A DNA stretch of 11,706 bases from UBA6183 sp034676125 (lineage in GTDB: Bacteria > Bacteroidota > Bacteroidia > UKL13-3), in NCBI GenBank assembly GCA_034676125.1, contig JAUCCO010000107.1, positions 1 to 11,706 of the forward strand, written 5' to 3'. Position numbers and translations under genes: made by a program. The first letter of the stretch is position 1, and each line of letters begins with the position of its first letter. The notes under the pieces were generated by a model. The model was not told where the DNA came from and made no database searches. It saw only the letters and a list, made by a program, of their open reading frames with translations. Positions 1 to 9,800 of the stretch are shown here, piece by piece.

Positions 1-2
1 CC

Positions 3-851
3 GTATGCGACCCATTAGGCAATTGCAGTGCACCAAAACAAATACAAATTGATGTTCAAGATACAATAGCACCAGTGTTAAGTTTAAAAGGAGCCAATCC
101 GTTGGTAATAAATGTATACAATACTAATTATGAAGATCCAGGAGTAACAGCAACAGATAACTATAACTCGGAGAATAGTTTAATTATAATTGCAGAAAAG
201 AGTGTAAACACAAACAAGTTGGGAACATACAGTATTAAATATATTGTACGCGATGGTTCGGGTAATACAAGTGAGATAACAAGAGAAGTAAAAGTAGTAG
301 ACCGCATTGCACCAGTAATAGAAATTTTAGGTGGAAACCCTTTTGATTTAGCATGGAATGATACATTTGATATGGCTAACGAAATCCGCATAACAGACAA
401 CTACTATTCAAGTGAAGAGTTAATGCCAATGGTACAAAAATCTACATCATTAAGTGTAGACCCAATTACAGGTAAATACTATGGCGGAGAAAGAGGATGG
501 AAAGAAATTACTTACCAAGTAACCGACTCGTCAGGCAACATGTCTAAAAAGGTTAAACGTACAATTTATGTTGATTTTAAAACAGGCTTAAAAGAAGCAA
601 CATCAAACCAATTATTAGCAGTGTATCCAAACCCAAGTAATGGTGTATTTACCATCAATACTAAAGAAACCTTAACAGGTAAAACAGAGGTAGTTTTATA
701 CAACATTTTAGGAGCAAAAGTACATACAGAAACTATTGAAATGACGACTAACAAAGCAATCTTAAACATACACGGATTAACAGCTGGAGTTTATATGTTA
801 CAAGTTAAAAATAACGGTAAACAGTTTACCCAAAGAGTCTCTATAAAGTAG
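3..851 (+). CDS. T9SS-exported surface protein with DUF5011/HYR-like repeats, C-terminal part (5' truncated)
   Basis: The frame is open from the left edge to the TAG at 849-851, so this is the 3' end of a longer gene. The visible part begins inside one beta-sandwich repeat (ending about base 62, 'VCDPLGNCSAP'). Two more follow, at about 63-302 and 303-600, each opening with '[TR]IAPV' and closing with a 'Y.V.D.SGN' strand, the layout of DUF5011/HYR bacterial Ig-like domains. The last 81 residues (606-848) form a type A T9SS sorting domain, with 'YPNPSNGVFTI' at the start, 'YNILGAKV' in the middle and 'GLTAGVYMLQVKNNGKQF' near the end. In this family the domain directs the protein through the type IX system and is normally cleaved at the cell surface. 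The protein is therefore likely secreted or surface-anchored. Any catalytic or adhesive domain would lie upstream and is not visible. An in-frame GTG at base 75 is not the start, because the reading frame and the repeat both continue upstream of it. Export class is confident; function is unknown. Confidence 0.9.
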   Translation, partial: VCDPLGNCSAPKQIQIDVQDTIAPVLSLKGANPLVINVYNTNYEDPGVTATDNYNSENSLIIIAEKSVNTNKLGTYSIKYIVRDGSGNTSEITREVKVVDRIAPVIEILGGNPFDLAWNDTFDMANEIRITDNYYSSEELMPMVQKSTSLSVDPITGKYYGGERGWKEITYQVTDSSGNMSKKVKRTIYVDFKTGLKEATSNQLLAVYPNPSNGVFTINTKETLTGKTEVVLYNILGAKVHTETIEMTTNKAILNIHGLTAGVYMLQVKNNGKQFTQRVSIK

Positions 852-869
852 AGTTAATTATAGTTTGTT

Positions 870-900
870 AAAGGGGCAACACCAGTGGTTGCCCTTTTTT
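870..900 (+). terminator. Intrinsic terminator of the T9SS-exported protein gene
   Basis: A near-perfect stem (870-880 with 888-898, core GGGCAAC/GTTGCCC, one G-T wobble) encloses a 7-base loop and is followed by a run of six T (895-900, partly within the stem). It begins 18 bases after the stop codon. Read on the minus strand the same hairpin lies just past the tilS stop codon, but only three T follow it there, so termination of tilS by it would be weak. The T tract overlaps the tilS stop codon (899-901). Confidence 0.85.
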
Positions 901-2218
901 AGTGTTTAATTTTTAAACATAAAATACGTATAGTATTTAAAGTTATTTTATAATTATCATTAATGCGCAGCGGAGTAACAGCAATGATGTTATTTATACT
1001 ACAAATAATGGGTAATTGTAACTTGCTAAATTGGTCTATTTTTTCATCAATAAAAAAATCGCTTAATTTCTTAGAATTATGCATTCCTAAGGGGGTAAAT
1101 GAATCCCCTTCTTGCCAATTTCTTATTGTAACAGGATAAGAGATTTTATCTGCATCAAAATACAATACATTAGGCAAGTAATGCGTTGGTTTATTAGTAA
1201 TAATATTTACTTCAAAACAATAGTTATTAAAACAGAATTCACTTGGAAAATGAGTGTCGAAAACAAGGTTAATGTCGTGGGTATTGGTACGGTTTTCAAT
1301 AATTATTTCATCACGATTAATTAGTAAGGTATGTAAAGGTGTTTCCCATTTATTACCCGATAAATTTTTTGTACTTAAAATGTTGGAAATTTGATTGGTA
1401 TTAAACCCAAAAGGCATTAACCATGTATGCAAAATATAGCTATAATACGGTAAGGTTTTTAAGGTCGAAATATCAATATAAACAGTGTTGTTTTTTGTGG
1501 AGAAATACTTTAATGCTAGCTCATCAATCTTTTCCTCAACAATGTACTGTACCTCGGTTAAAATTTGGGTGGTTTCGAAAATATGTGGTACTGTGTTTTT
1601 ATTAATTTCAATAAGCTTGGGTACAATGTTATGCCTAATGTAATTGCGCGTATAGTCCTCAGATTGGTTAGAAATGTCATCTCTAAACGGAACATTATTT
1701 AAAGCGATATATTCTTGAATTTTATTTGAAGTAATAGGTAGTAACGGTCTTAAAATAGCTTTGTTTTTTTGGGGGATACTAGTAAGTCCATTTAGTCCGC
1801 TACCTCTTGCAACATTTAATATAAATGTTTCAGTTAAATCATTTGCATGATGTGCAGTTAAAATATAATCAGCTTGATGTTTTTCTTTAAGTTTTTCAAA
1901 CCAATTGTAACGTAAAATTCTGGCAGTTTCTTGGGTTGATTTTCCAAGTTTTTGGCACTCCAATTTGGTGTTAAATTGTATACTTTCAAAAACCACATTA
2001 TTTACTCTGCAATAATCTCTAACAAATAATTCGTCATCAAAGCTATCTTGGCCTCGCAACATAAAATTACAATGTGCTACAATGATGTTTAATTTTTGGG
2101 CTATGCATAAGTGTAACATTGCCATAGAATCTTTTCCACCGCTTACAGCTAAAATGTATTTTTGGCTGCCTATCGATTTAATGTTTAAAAAATCTTGGAG
2201 TAATTCTGCAATATTCAT
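899..2218 (-). CDS. tilS: tRNA(Ile)-lysidine synthetase TilS
   Basis: The 439-residue product matches the length and order of full TilS. In this family the enzyme uses ATP and lysine to convert C34 of the CAU anticodon of tRNA-Ile2 to lysidine. This switches both charging and decoding from Met/AUG to Ile/AUA, and the enzyme is normally essential and cytoplasmic. The N-terminal PP-loop ATPase has 'SGGKDS' at residues 26-31, 'AHCNFMLRGQDS' near 48-59, 'HHANDLTET' at 123-131 and 'ARGSGLNGL' near 137-145. 'RPLLPI' and 'DISNQSEDYTRNYIRH' follow (about 157-196), as usual before the helical tRNA-binding region. The C-terminal TilS_C domain (about 361-437) has 'NWQEGDSFTPLG' and 'KKLSDFFIDEKI'. The first D of the usual HHxDD motif is N here. 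ATG at 2218 is chosen because it gives a normal-length N-terminus before the PP-loop. The gene is convergent with its left neighbour (47 bp between stops) and divergent from the right one (39 bp between starts). Confidence 0.97.
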   Translation of the reverse strand: MNIAELLQDFLNIKSIGSQKYILAVSGGKDSMAMLHLCIAQKLNIIVAHCNFMLRGQDSFDDELFVRDYCRVNNVVFESIQFNTKLECQKLGKSTQETARILRYNWFEKLKEKHQADYILTAHHANDLTETFILNVARGSGLNGLTSIPQKNKAILRPLLPITSNKIQEYIALNNVPFRDDISNQSEDYTRNYIRHNIVPKLIEINKNTVPHIFETTQILTEVQYIVEEKIDELALKYFSTKNNTVYIDISTLKTLPYYSYILHTWLMPFGFNTNQISNILSTKNLSGNKWETPLHTLLINRDEIIIENRTNTHDINLVFDTHFPSEFCFNNYCFEVNIITNKPTHYLPNVLYFDADKISYPVTIRNWQEGDSFTPLGMHNSKKLSDFFIDEKIDQFSKLQLPIICSINNIIAVTPLRINDNYKITLNTIRILCLKIKH

Positions 2219-2222
2219 GGCT

Positions 2223-2230
2223 CAAAATTA
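2223..2230 (-). promoter_or_regulatory. Candidate -7 box for tilS
   Basis: On the minus strand this reads TAATTTTG, an exact match to the Bacteroidota -7 consensus TAnnTTTG. It ends only 4 bases before the tilS ATG, so a transcript starting from it would be leaderless or nearly so. No clear TTTG/TTG -33 partner is seen at the expected distance of about 19-23 bases. In AT-rich DNA a chance match is possible. Confidence 0.3.
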
Positions 2231-2241
2231 CAATAATTGCT

Positions 2242-2249
2242 TAGTTTTG
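2242..2249 (+). promoter_or_regulatory. Candidate -7 box for the OstA-like gene
   Basis: The sequence TAGTTTTG is an exact match to TAnnTTTG and lies 8 bases before the ATG at 2258. A start site a few bases further on would leave almost no leader. No convincing -33 element precedes it. It sits 11 bases from the opposite-strand box for tilS in the same 39-bp gap, so the two promoters, if real, would compete for polymerase. Confidence 0.3.
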
Positions 2250-2257
2250 GTCGCTGT

Positions 2258-3769
2258 ATGAAAAAATACATTTTTATTATATTCTACATGGTGTTATTGA
2301 TAGGCATAAAAAACGTTTATGGCCAATCTAATAAAATTCAGATTTTAAATGCTGATGTGTTCTCTATTGAATCGCGTGGTATTAATAAAGTTAAAAAGTT
2401 AGTTGGCAATGTAAAGCTTAAACAAGATCAAACCATACTAAGCTGCGATAGTGCATATTTATTCGATGAAACCAATTATGTTGAAGCATATAAAAATGTA
2501 CATATCAATCACAACGATAGTGTAAGTTTTTATGGTGATATTTTAAAATATGATGGCAATAATAAGGTTGCTCGTTTGGAGAAAAATGTTAGAATGGTAG
2601 ATGCTACATCCACCTTAACTACTAATGAGTTGGTGTTTGATTTAAAAAATAATATAGCCAGTTATTATAACGAAGGGTTACTGGTAAGTGGAACTAATGT
2701 TTTAACAAGCAAGTATGGCTACTATTACACTTCAACCAAAGAGCTTTTTTTTAAAAAGAATGTTAAACTTGTTAGCCCTGATTTTATATTAATTAGCGAC
2801 ACTTTAAAATATCAGTCGAACACTAAAGTGGCTACCTTTTTTAGCAATACTACAATAGCTTCTCAAACCGATTCTATATACTGTCAAGCTGGAAATTATC
2901 ATACAGAAAAAAACACTGGAGTGCTTTTAAAAAGAGCAAAAATAAGGAGTGAAGAAAATACTTTAATAGCTGATACAATATACTATGACAGGAAAAATAA
3001 GTATGCAAAAGCATTAAGCAATATTGTGGTAATAGACACAATTAATAAAACAATTTTAATAGGAAACTTAGCAGAAATATTTGGAAAGCAAGGACAAAGT
3101 TATATCACAAAACAACCACTGGCTATTAATAGCATGAATAATGATACCATGATGATATGGGCGGATACAATTTATACTTATCGAAAAGTAAATAAACAAA
3201 CAAGTGATTTATTAAAAGCCTACAGAAATGTAAAGATTTACAAAGCAGATATGCAGGCTGTATGCGACTCTTTGGTGTATGTTAAAGGAGATTCGTTGAT
3301 GACTTTATACCACAATCCCGTACTGTGGAGCGATGAGAATCAGATAACGGGTGATACAATATTGTTTTATATTAATAATAATAAGTTAGATTCGATGAAT
3401 ATTAGGAATAACGGATTTGTGATTTCAAAAGAAACATCAAAGCATTATAATCAAGTTAAAGGAAAAAACATGACAGCTAATTTTAAAAACAACAAAATTG
3501 AGTTTATTCAGGTTTTCGGTAATGGACAAAGTATTTATTACGCAAAAGAAGACAGCGCTTACATTGGGGTTAATGTGATAAACTGTAGTGAAATGATATT
3601 TCAGTTTAATGTTGGTAAAATTAAAACCGCGAAGTTTATTACCCAGCCTGATGCAACATTTTATCCAATTAATGAATTGAAGCCAGAAGAGCTGAAAATC
3701 AAGGGATTTGTATGGCATCAAAAAAATAGGCCACAGAAATATTTACTTAAAACATTAAAAATGTTTTAA
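2258..3769 (+). CDS. OstA/LptA-like exported protein, probable LPS transport/envelope biogenesis factor
   Basis: This encodes 503 residues from ATG 2258. An in-frame TTG at 2237 would add seven residues ahead of an otherwise ideal signal peptide, so it is rejected. Residues 1-22 have a KK n-region, a hydrophobic core (about 4-17) and a cleavage site near 'VYG|Q', so the product is exported to the periplasm or outer membrane. From about residue 27 the protein is a long series of beta-strand repeats of the OstA/LptA jelly-roll type. Their recurring pattern is '[CA]D[ST]..Y' followed by an 'A..NV.I' strand, for example 'SCDSAYLFD' (62-70), 'IADTIYYD' (237-244), 'WADTIYTY' (301-308) and 'VCDSLVYV' (335-342). 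The tail 'ELKPEELKIKGFVWHQ' (about 473-488) is of a kind I associate with Bacteroidota OstA-like proteins. LptA-family proteins form a periplasmic slide that carries lipopolysaccharide to LptD. A role here in LPS transport is inferred from family membership, as no other lpt gene is in view. It is divergent from tilS. Confidence 0.85.
   Translation: MKKYIFIIFYMVLLIGIKNVYGQSNKIQILNADVFSIESRGINKVKKLVGNVKLKQDQTILSCDSAYLFDETNYVEAYKNVHINHNDSVSFYGDILKYDGNNKVARLEKNVRMVDATSTLTTNELVFDLKNNIASYYNEGLLVSGTNVLTSKYGYYYTSTKELFFKKNVKLVSPDFILISDTLKYQSNTKVATFFSNTTIASQTDSIYCQAGNYHTEKNTGVLLKRAKIRSEENTLIADTIYYDRKNKYAKALSNIVVIDTINKTILIGNLAEIFGKQGQSYITKQPLAINSMNNDTMMIWADTIYTYRKVNKQTSDLLKAYRNVKIYKADMQAVCDSLVYVKGDSLMTLYHNPVLWSDENQITGDTILFYINNNKLDSMNIRNNGFVISKETSKHYNQVKGKNMTANFKNNKIEFIQVFGNGQSIYYAKEDSAYIGVNVINCSEMIFQFNVGKIKTAKFITQPDATFYPINELKPEELKIKGFVWHQKNRPQKYLLKTLKMF
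3747..3769 (+). other. Perfect AT-rich inverted repeat across the stop codon of the OstA-like gene
   Basis: TTAAAACAT (3747-3755) and ATGTTTTAA (3761-3769) are perfect complements around a 5-base loop, and the right arm contains the TAA stop. The stem has only one G-C pair, and the nearest T run (3787-3795) starts 17 bases later. It is therefore not a canonical intrinsic terminator. It may be a weak 3'-end structure or chance in AT-rich DNA. Confidence 0.35.
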
Positions 3770-3774
3770 AAGAC

Positions 3775-3805
3775 TTTGATATTTGATTTTTTTTTCTAAA
3801 CTTTG
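3775..3805 (+). promoter_or_regulatory. Candidate promoter of the giant surface-protein gene, with a T9 tract in the spacer
   Basis: TTTG at 3775-3778 is separated by 19 bases from AAACTTTG at 3798-3805. The latter is the Bacteroidota -7 element TAnnTTTG with one mismatch, and 19 bases is the favoured spacing. Transcription would start near 3811, leaving an AT-rich leader of about 30 bases before ATG 3843 with no Shine-Dalgarno sequence, which is normal for the phylum. The spacer holds a run of nine T (3787-3795). Confidence 0.4.
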
Positions 3806-3842
3806 ATTAATACTCGTAACAATAAAATTATAACATTCATAT

Positions 3843-6800
3843 ATGAGGACCAATTTTACTTTACTTTCAAACAAGCTATGTACATCTGCATTTTTACTAG
3901 CATCACTAGTAGGAATAACAAGTGTTAAAGCCCAAGCCCCCTTCGCTGCGGGGCAAACTTATTATGTTAATGGTATAGGTAACGACTTAGTTGCCCCCAA
4001 AGACACATTTGCTAATCTTACCGGTGCTTATGTCGCTGGTAACCCTTATACAGCAAGTACAGGCGTAATAAGCGCACTAAACGCAAATGGTATTAACCCT
4101 AATACTATAGGTCAGATAACAATTTTACTAGTAGCTGGCTACAATGGACAAGAGGCGAATGCGCAAGGTGTTAACGTAGGAACCATTAGTTATGCTTCGG
4201 CATTAAGAACTATTGTTATGAAGCCAGCACCAGGCAGTAATTTTAATATTACAACTTCGGTTAATCAAGCGGCAAATACTGGTTTATTTAGCTTATCAGG
4301 TACTCAGTTTTTTATCCTTGATGGAGAAGGTACACCTGGGCAACGTAATATAACTTTTACAGTAAGAACTGTAGGAGCTAACGCTACTCAGCGTGCAGTA
4401 GAAATGATTAGTACAACGGCTTCGCCAATTAATAATGTTACTGTTAAAAATATTAATATTATTGGTGTTTCAACAGTTTCAACAGTTTCTACATATGCGG
4501 GTATTTATATTGGTGGTGCCAATATTAATACAAATTCAGCACGTAGAAACTCTAATATTAATGTTACTAATTGTAACATACAAGGAGTACAATATGGGGT
4601 TTACGCCAGAGGCATTGGCACAGGAGCTGCAGGTAATCAAGATTTAGGATTAGTGGTTAGGAATAATCGAATTGGTGGTGATGCGCCAATTGGAGGTGCT
4701 GTAAATGCATCTGGAATTATGCTAAGTAATCAAGCTAATGCTGTAATTGAAGGAAACACAATTTCTGGAAATATACAAACCACTCCTGGCTTTAAAGGAA
4801 TTGAATTGTCAAACATTGCTAGTGTTACTTCTTTAGACACTAATATATTAATTAATGCTAACCGTATTTATAATTTAGCATCAGCATCTGCTGGTATCAC
4901 AGGTATTAGAATTGCATTGGGAAATCATGCTAACCCACTTGCAATAAAATTAACCAATAATACAATTGCTAAATTAAGCTCACCTGGTGCACCTTCTATT
5001 CCTAGTTTACAATATCCAATTGGTATTTTAATTGAGAATGGTTCAAGCAATGCAGGTATTGATATGATTAATAATAGTATAGCACTTACAGGTGCAATAC
5101 TAAACGGTTCACCTTCTGCTTGTATTGTTACAGGACCAACGCTATCAGGCGGTTTAAGAATGTATAATAACATACTTTCTAATACCCAACAGAATATTAA
5201 CAATACAATAGGCACTTATAGTACTTATGCGGTAATTATTAATAGAAGTCCTAGTGCTATTAACGTGCCAGTTACTAGTCCATTTGACAGTAGTGATTAT
5301 AATTTATTTGAAGTTACCACAACTGGTGGATGGCCAAATATTGCGTATACAGCAACAAATGATTATACATCACTTGCAGAGTGGGCAAGTTATACTGGAT
5401 ATGAAAAACATAGTATTTATTCACGTCCATTATTTGAAGATGATAATACTTTGCTTACATCAAATGGTGCCGCAGTAAAATACGGAAACCTAGGTCGTAC
5501 TATGGTTGCTAAAGATAATATTGGCAATAACAGACCAGCAAGTAATGCTTCTATTGGTGCTTATCAGTTTACACAAAATACATCAAATGCATTTGCACCT
5601 TTATTGGGTAGCGCAACATATTTAATTAATGGGGTGGATGCTTGGCCTACAAATGCTAGCCCTACCACAGGATCATTCAAAACTTTAACTAGTTTTATTA
5701 ATCACTTAAATAGTTTTGGTACTTCTGGTTCTGGTACTATCAGCGTTAAGTTTGTTACTGGCTATTTAACTGATGCTACTGTTGCTCCTCCAATTATACC
5801 TTATCCAGGTATGTCAGGTGTACGTCCGATAAAACTTACAGCTTCAGTTCCTGTAAATATTACTATTCCTAACGGTTCGGCAATTAATAATAATAATGCT
5901 TTAATTAGGTTTTATGGCGCATCATTTTTTGAAATTGACGGTACAGATAATGCAGGTGGAAACAATATTACGGTTAGTCTACCTGCTTCTGCAACATCAG
6001 CTCAAGCAAAATTAATAGCATTAATTCCTACATTAAACCATTCTACATCTAATATCACTATTAGAAACTGTATGTTAAGCGGAAGCTCAAGTGTTGGTTC
6101 AAACAATACGCTTGCAGCAGTATATATGGGCGCTTCAAACCATCCTACAGGTTTAGCTAGTGCAATAGGTGGTGCTAATCTTAGCAACTTTATTGGAAAC
6201 AATACTATTGAATCAGTTAGATATGGAATTTATTGGAGAGCAAAAGCTGATCAAGTAGACCAGTTTTTAACTATTTATAAAAACACTATTGGTGGAACAC
6301 GTCCTATTGGCACTCCAATAGCAACAACATACATAGGTGGTATAACACCTAATGCAGCAGCTATATATGTTAAAGGTGTTTTACAAGGTACTATTGATAG
6401 TAATATTATCAGAAACTCTATACCTAATACTACTGGTTACAGAGGTATTGATATTGACGGAACACCAAATGAAGGTGGGTCTGCTAGAAATATAGCTATT
6501 ACAAGAAATACAATATACAATCTTGGTGCTAATAGTGGTTACGCTGTTGGTATTCGCATTGGCTTAAGTGAGCCTAATAGTGGAATAACAATAAACAACA
6601 ATATAATTGCTAAAATATATGGAACAGGATCTGGTTCTCCAGTATCATTGAGTTCTCCTGCTGGTATAGCAATCGAATCTCCAGTAGTTGCTGTTGGACC
6701 AGTGGCAATAGGTGTAAGTTTAATACATAACACCATTAACATGTCTCAACACCCAACTGTACAGGTTAATCCTGGAGCATTCTCTACAGCTTTGTTTATT

Positions 6801-9800
6801 GATGCTAGAGCCTCTGGAATTGCTTGCCGTAATAATTTATTTTCAAATACTTCTGGTAGAAAAATTCTTGGTACACCATCTAACGCATATGTACTTACTG
6901 TTGGTGGAAGTCAAAATCCATTTTCAGAAAGTAATTCAAACGTATATTATAGTGGTGCAGATGCTAACTTTACAAATAACCAAATAGGCTTTGTAAGTCC
7001 TAATATCCAATTGCCTTCATTATTTGAGTTAAGAGATCTTTATAAGTTTGAAACAACTACTAAATTTGGTGAAGTACCATTTTTAAATGATTCTACTTCG
7101 GCAATTGATACCATGTTTGTAGGTCATATTGCTAAAACAGCAGTAAGAACAGGTACAGTAGTATTAGATATTGCAGGGAAACCGAGGGGTTTTGCAGCAA
7201 CTATTGGAGCATTAGAATTACCCAAAGCTTATTCACCGCTTATCGGTGGGGCAACCTATCAAGTTAATGGAGTTTTAGCTCCACCTTTAGATGGATCTGG
7301 AACAGTTGGTTCTTTTAACACCATCAATAATTTGTTCCGTTATATTAATACTAACGGAGTAGATGCTGATCAGCCTCCTTTCTATCAAGTAATAGTTAAT
7401 ATTACAAATGGTTACACTGGTGAAGGCGATACACTAATTTCTACTTTACATGATTATCCTATGATGAGTAGTAATAGACTTATTTTAATTAGACCAGCTG
7501 CTGGTGCTAATCCTACTATTTCTTCTACGGGTGCTACTACTAATTCTCAATTCTCTGCTGCGGCAAGCGTATTGCGTTTTCAAGGTGCACGTTGGGTAAC
7601 TATTGATGGTTCTAATGATGGTATTACCAAAAACCTAACCATTAGATTACCTCAAAGTCCAGCAAATGTTAGCTATGTAAATAATCAATTTATAAGGGTA
7701 ATTGATGTAATGGGTTGGTCTCAACCAGCAACAAACATTACCATCAAAAACTGTAATATTTTAGGATATTCTACTCCAAATTCTATTTCAACATTTGCGG
7801 GTATATATCAAGGTGGTGTGGCATTTAATTCTCCAAATACAGTTCCGAATAATCCTATCAGAGAAAGAAATAATAACAATACCTATCAAAGTAATTTTAT
7901 TGGTGCTGTTAAATATGGGGTGCATTTAAGAGGAGATATTTCTTCATCAGGTGCTTATGACTTAGGAACTACGGTGAAAGGAAATATTATTGGTGGTAAC
8001 TCTTATGCTATGGGCGTACCAACAGATTATTTTGGTGGTATTAATGGTGCTGCAGGTATTCTAGCAATATCTCAAGCTAAATTAATTATTGATAGTAATG
8101 TTATTAGTAATAATATTCCTACGTTTAATTTAAACAGTGGTATTGAAATTAGTAATGCGGTTTTACCATACTTTAATACTGATTCTGCAGTTACCATTAC
8201 AAGAAATACAATTACTAAAATAACATCTCTTAATAGTGTTGCTGCATATGGTATTAACGTTAACTTAAAATGGGACGGAAAGAAGTCAATTAATATTTAT
8301 AACAATATGATTTCTGGAATTGCTGCTTTAGGTTCGGTACAATCTGGACCAAACTTTAATAATAATCCTTATGGTATTTTATTAAATGGTACGCAAGTTT
8401 TTCCTCAGGTTACAGAAATTGATGTAAACATTTGGAATAACTCTATTAATCTTGGGCAAGCCACTACTTTAAGTGCATCTGGAGTTTCAGCTTGTATTGG
8501 TATTTATACCACAACACTTGGCGATATCACTATAACAAATAATATATTACAGAATAAATTATCTAGAGCCACAGCAGGTGGAAATATTTACGCATTAGCA
8601 ATTTCTGGTAATGCTAATCCATTAAAGTATACAGATTATAATAATTATTATGTTGCAGGTACGGTTGGTAATAATCGTATTGCAGGTGTTAACTTATCTG
8701 CATTAGCAGTTAATTATACTACACTTGCAGATTGGATGGATTACACCAAGCAAGATACTTTATCAATGAGTGTTGCTCCACCTTTTACTAGTGATGTTAA
8801 TTTATTAATTCCTACTAATACTTCTTCGCCATTATTCCGTGCAGGACAACGTATTGGTATAATTAACACAGATATTCTTGGAGCTCCTCGTCCTTCTGCT
8901 GCTAGCGGTGTGTCTACAATTGGTGCGCATGAGTTTATTGGTTCATTCCAAGATATTTTTGGACCTAAAATTTATGACATGACTTTACCATCTGACTTTT
9001 GTTATTTTGATGGTGTACCATTTGAAATAAAAGCAAGAGTAATGGACAAATCTCCTATAGTTAATGATACAATGTACTATCGTTTAAATGGGGGTAGCGA
9101 AATAGCTTTGATAGCAACTACTAGAGCTGGTTTAGACCGTGTTTATGCTATCCCAGCACAACCAATGAATACGAGAATTGCTTATCGTTTTGGTGGAGTT
9201 GATGGTGGTAATCAAAATGCTATTTTTGTAAATACTGATCCTAAAACTGGTTATAACTATACAACTACAGTTATTGCAATTAATCCTGCAAATAGTATTG
9301 CTACTGGCTTTGATTTGCCAAATGAGTACAATTGGAGAGCACAAGCTATTAACTCTGGCAATGATGAAATTTGGGATTTAGAATCATTTGGTTCGGTAAC
9401 AAACCCTGTTTTGGCACCATTAACTGGTAGCCGTGCCGCAATGTTACCTTCAGGTAATAAAGTAGCATCTCGTTTATACTCTACTTGTTTAGATTTTGTT
9501 CAAGCAAAACGCCCTACATTACGTTTATATGTTTCTCAATCTGATGATAATATGAATGCTAATGACTCTATATTAATTAAAGTATCACCTGGTTTTGGCT
9601 TATGGACGGATGTAAATAAAGCTTATCCAGTATACCGTAAGAATGGAGAATTTGCGGTACCAGGTTACAAAGTATATGATTTCTGTTTAGAAGAATACAC
9701 TGGATTTTCTGGAATACGCTTAGGTATTGAAGGTTACTCGAAAAATGGTGGAAACATCATCATAGATAGTATAGTAATTTTTGATAACTTCTTATCACTA

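Noticed and set aside
75..77. GTG at 75 as the start of the first gene
   Set aside because: The same frame is open to the left edge and encodes the end of another beta-sandwich repeat, so the gene starts outside the window.
161..769. Minus-strand frames at 161-400 and 566-769
   Set aside because: They are antisense to the DUF5011-like repeats and the T9SS sorting domain, which are clearly coding on the plus strand.
1112..1605. Plus-strand frames within tilS (1112-1324, 1423-1605)
   Set aside because: They are antisense to conserved TilS sequence and have no recognisable product.
2237..2257. TTG start at 2237 extending the OstA-like protein by seven residues
   Set aside because: The ATG at 2258 begins a textbook signal peptide (MKK plus a hydrophobic core). 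The longer form would put a non-signal-like sequence in front of it.
3437..3721. Minus-strand 94-codon frame within the OstA-like gene
   Set aside because: It is antisense to conserved OstA-like sequence and has no family resemblance.
3747..3795. Hairpin plus T9 tract as an intrinsic terminator of the OstA-like gene
   Set aside because: The stem is almost all A-T, and 17 bases separate it from the T run, too far for a standard terminator. The T run fits better as a promoter spacer.
5884..5898. Run of AAT triplets as a microsatellite
   Set aside because: It is only four AAT codons in an Asn-rich protein, where such runs are expected by composition.
4435..6987. Short plus-strand frames near 4435-4647, 5254-5478 and 6799-6987
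   Set aside because: They lie in another frame inside the continuous giant reading frame, have low-complexity Ile/Leu-rich products, and show no start signals.
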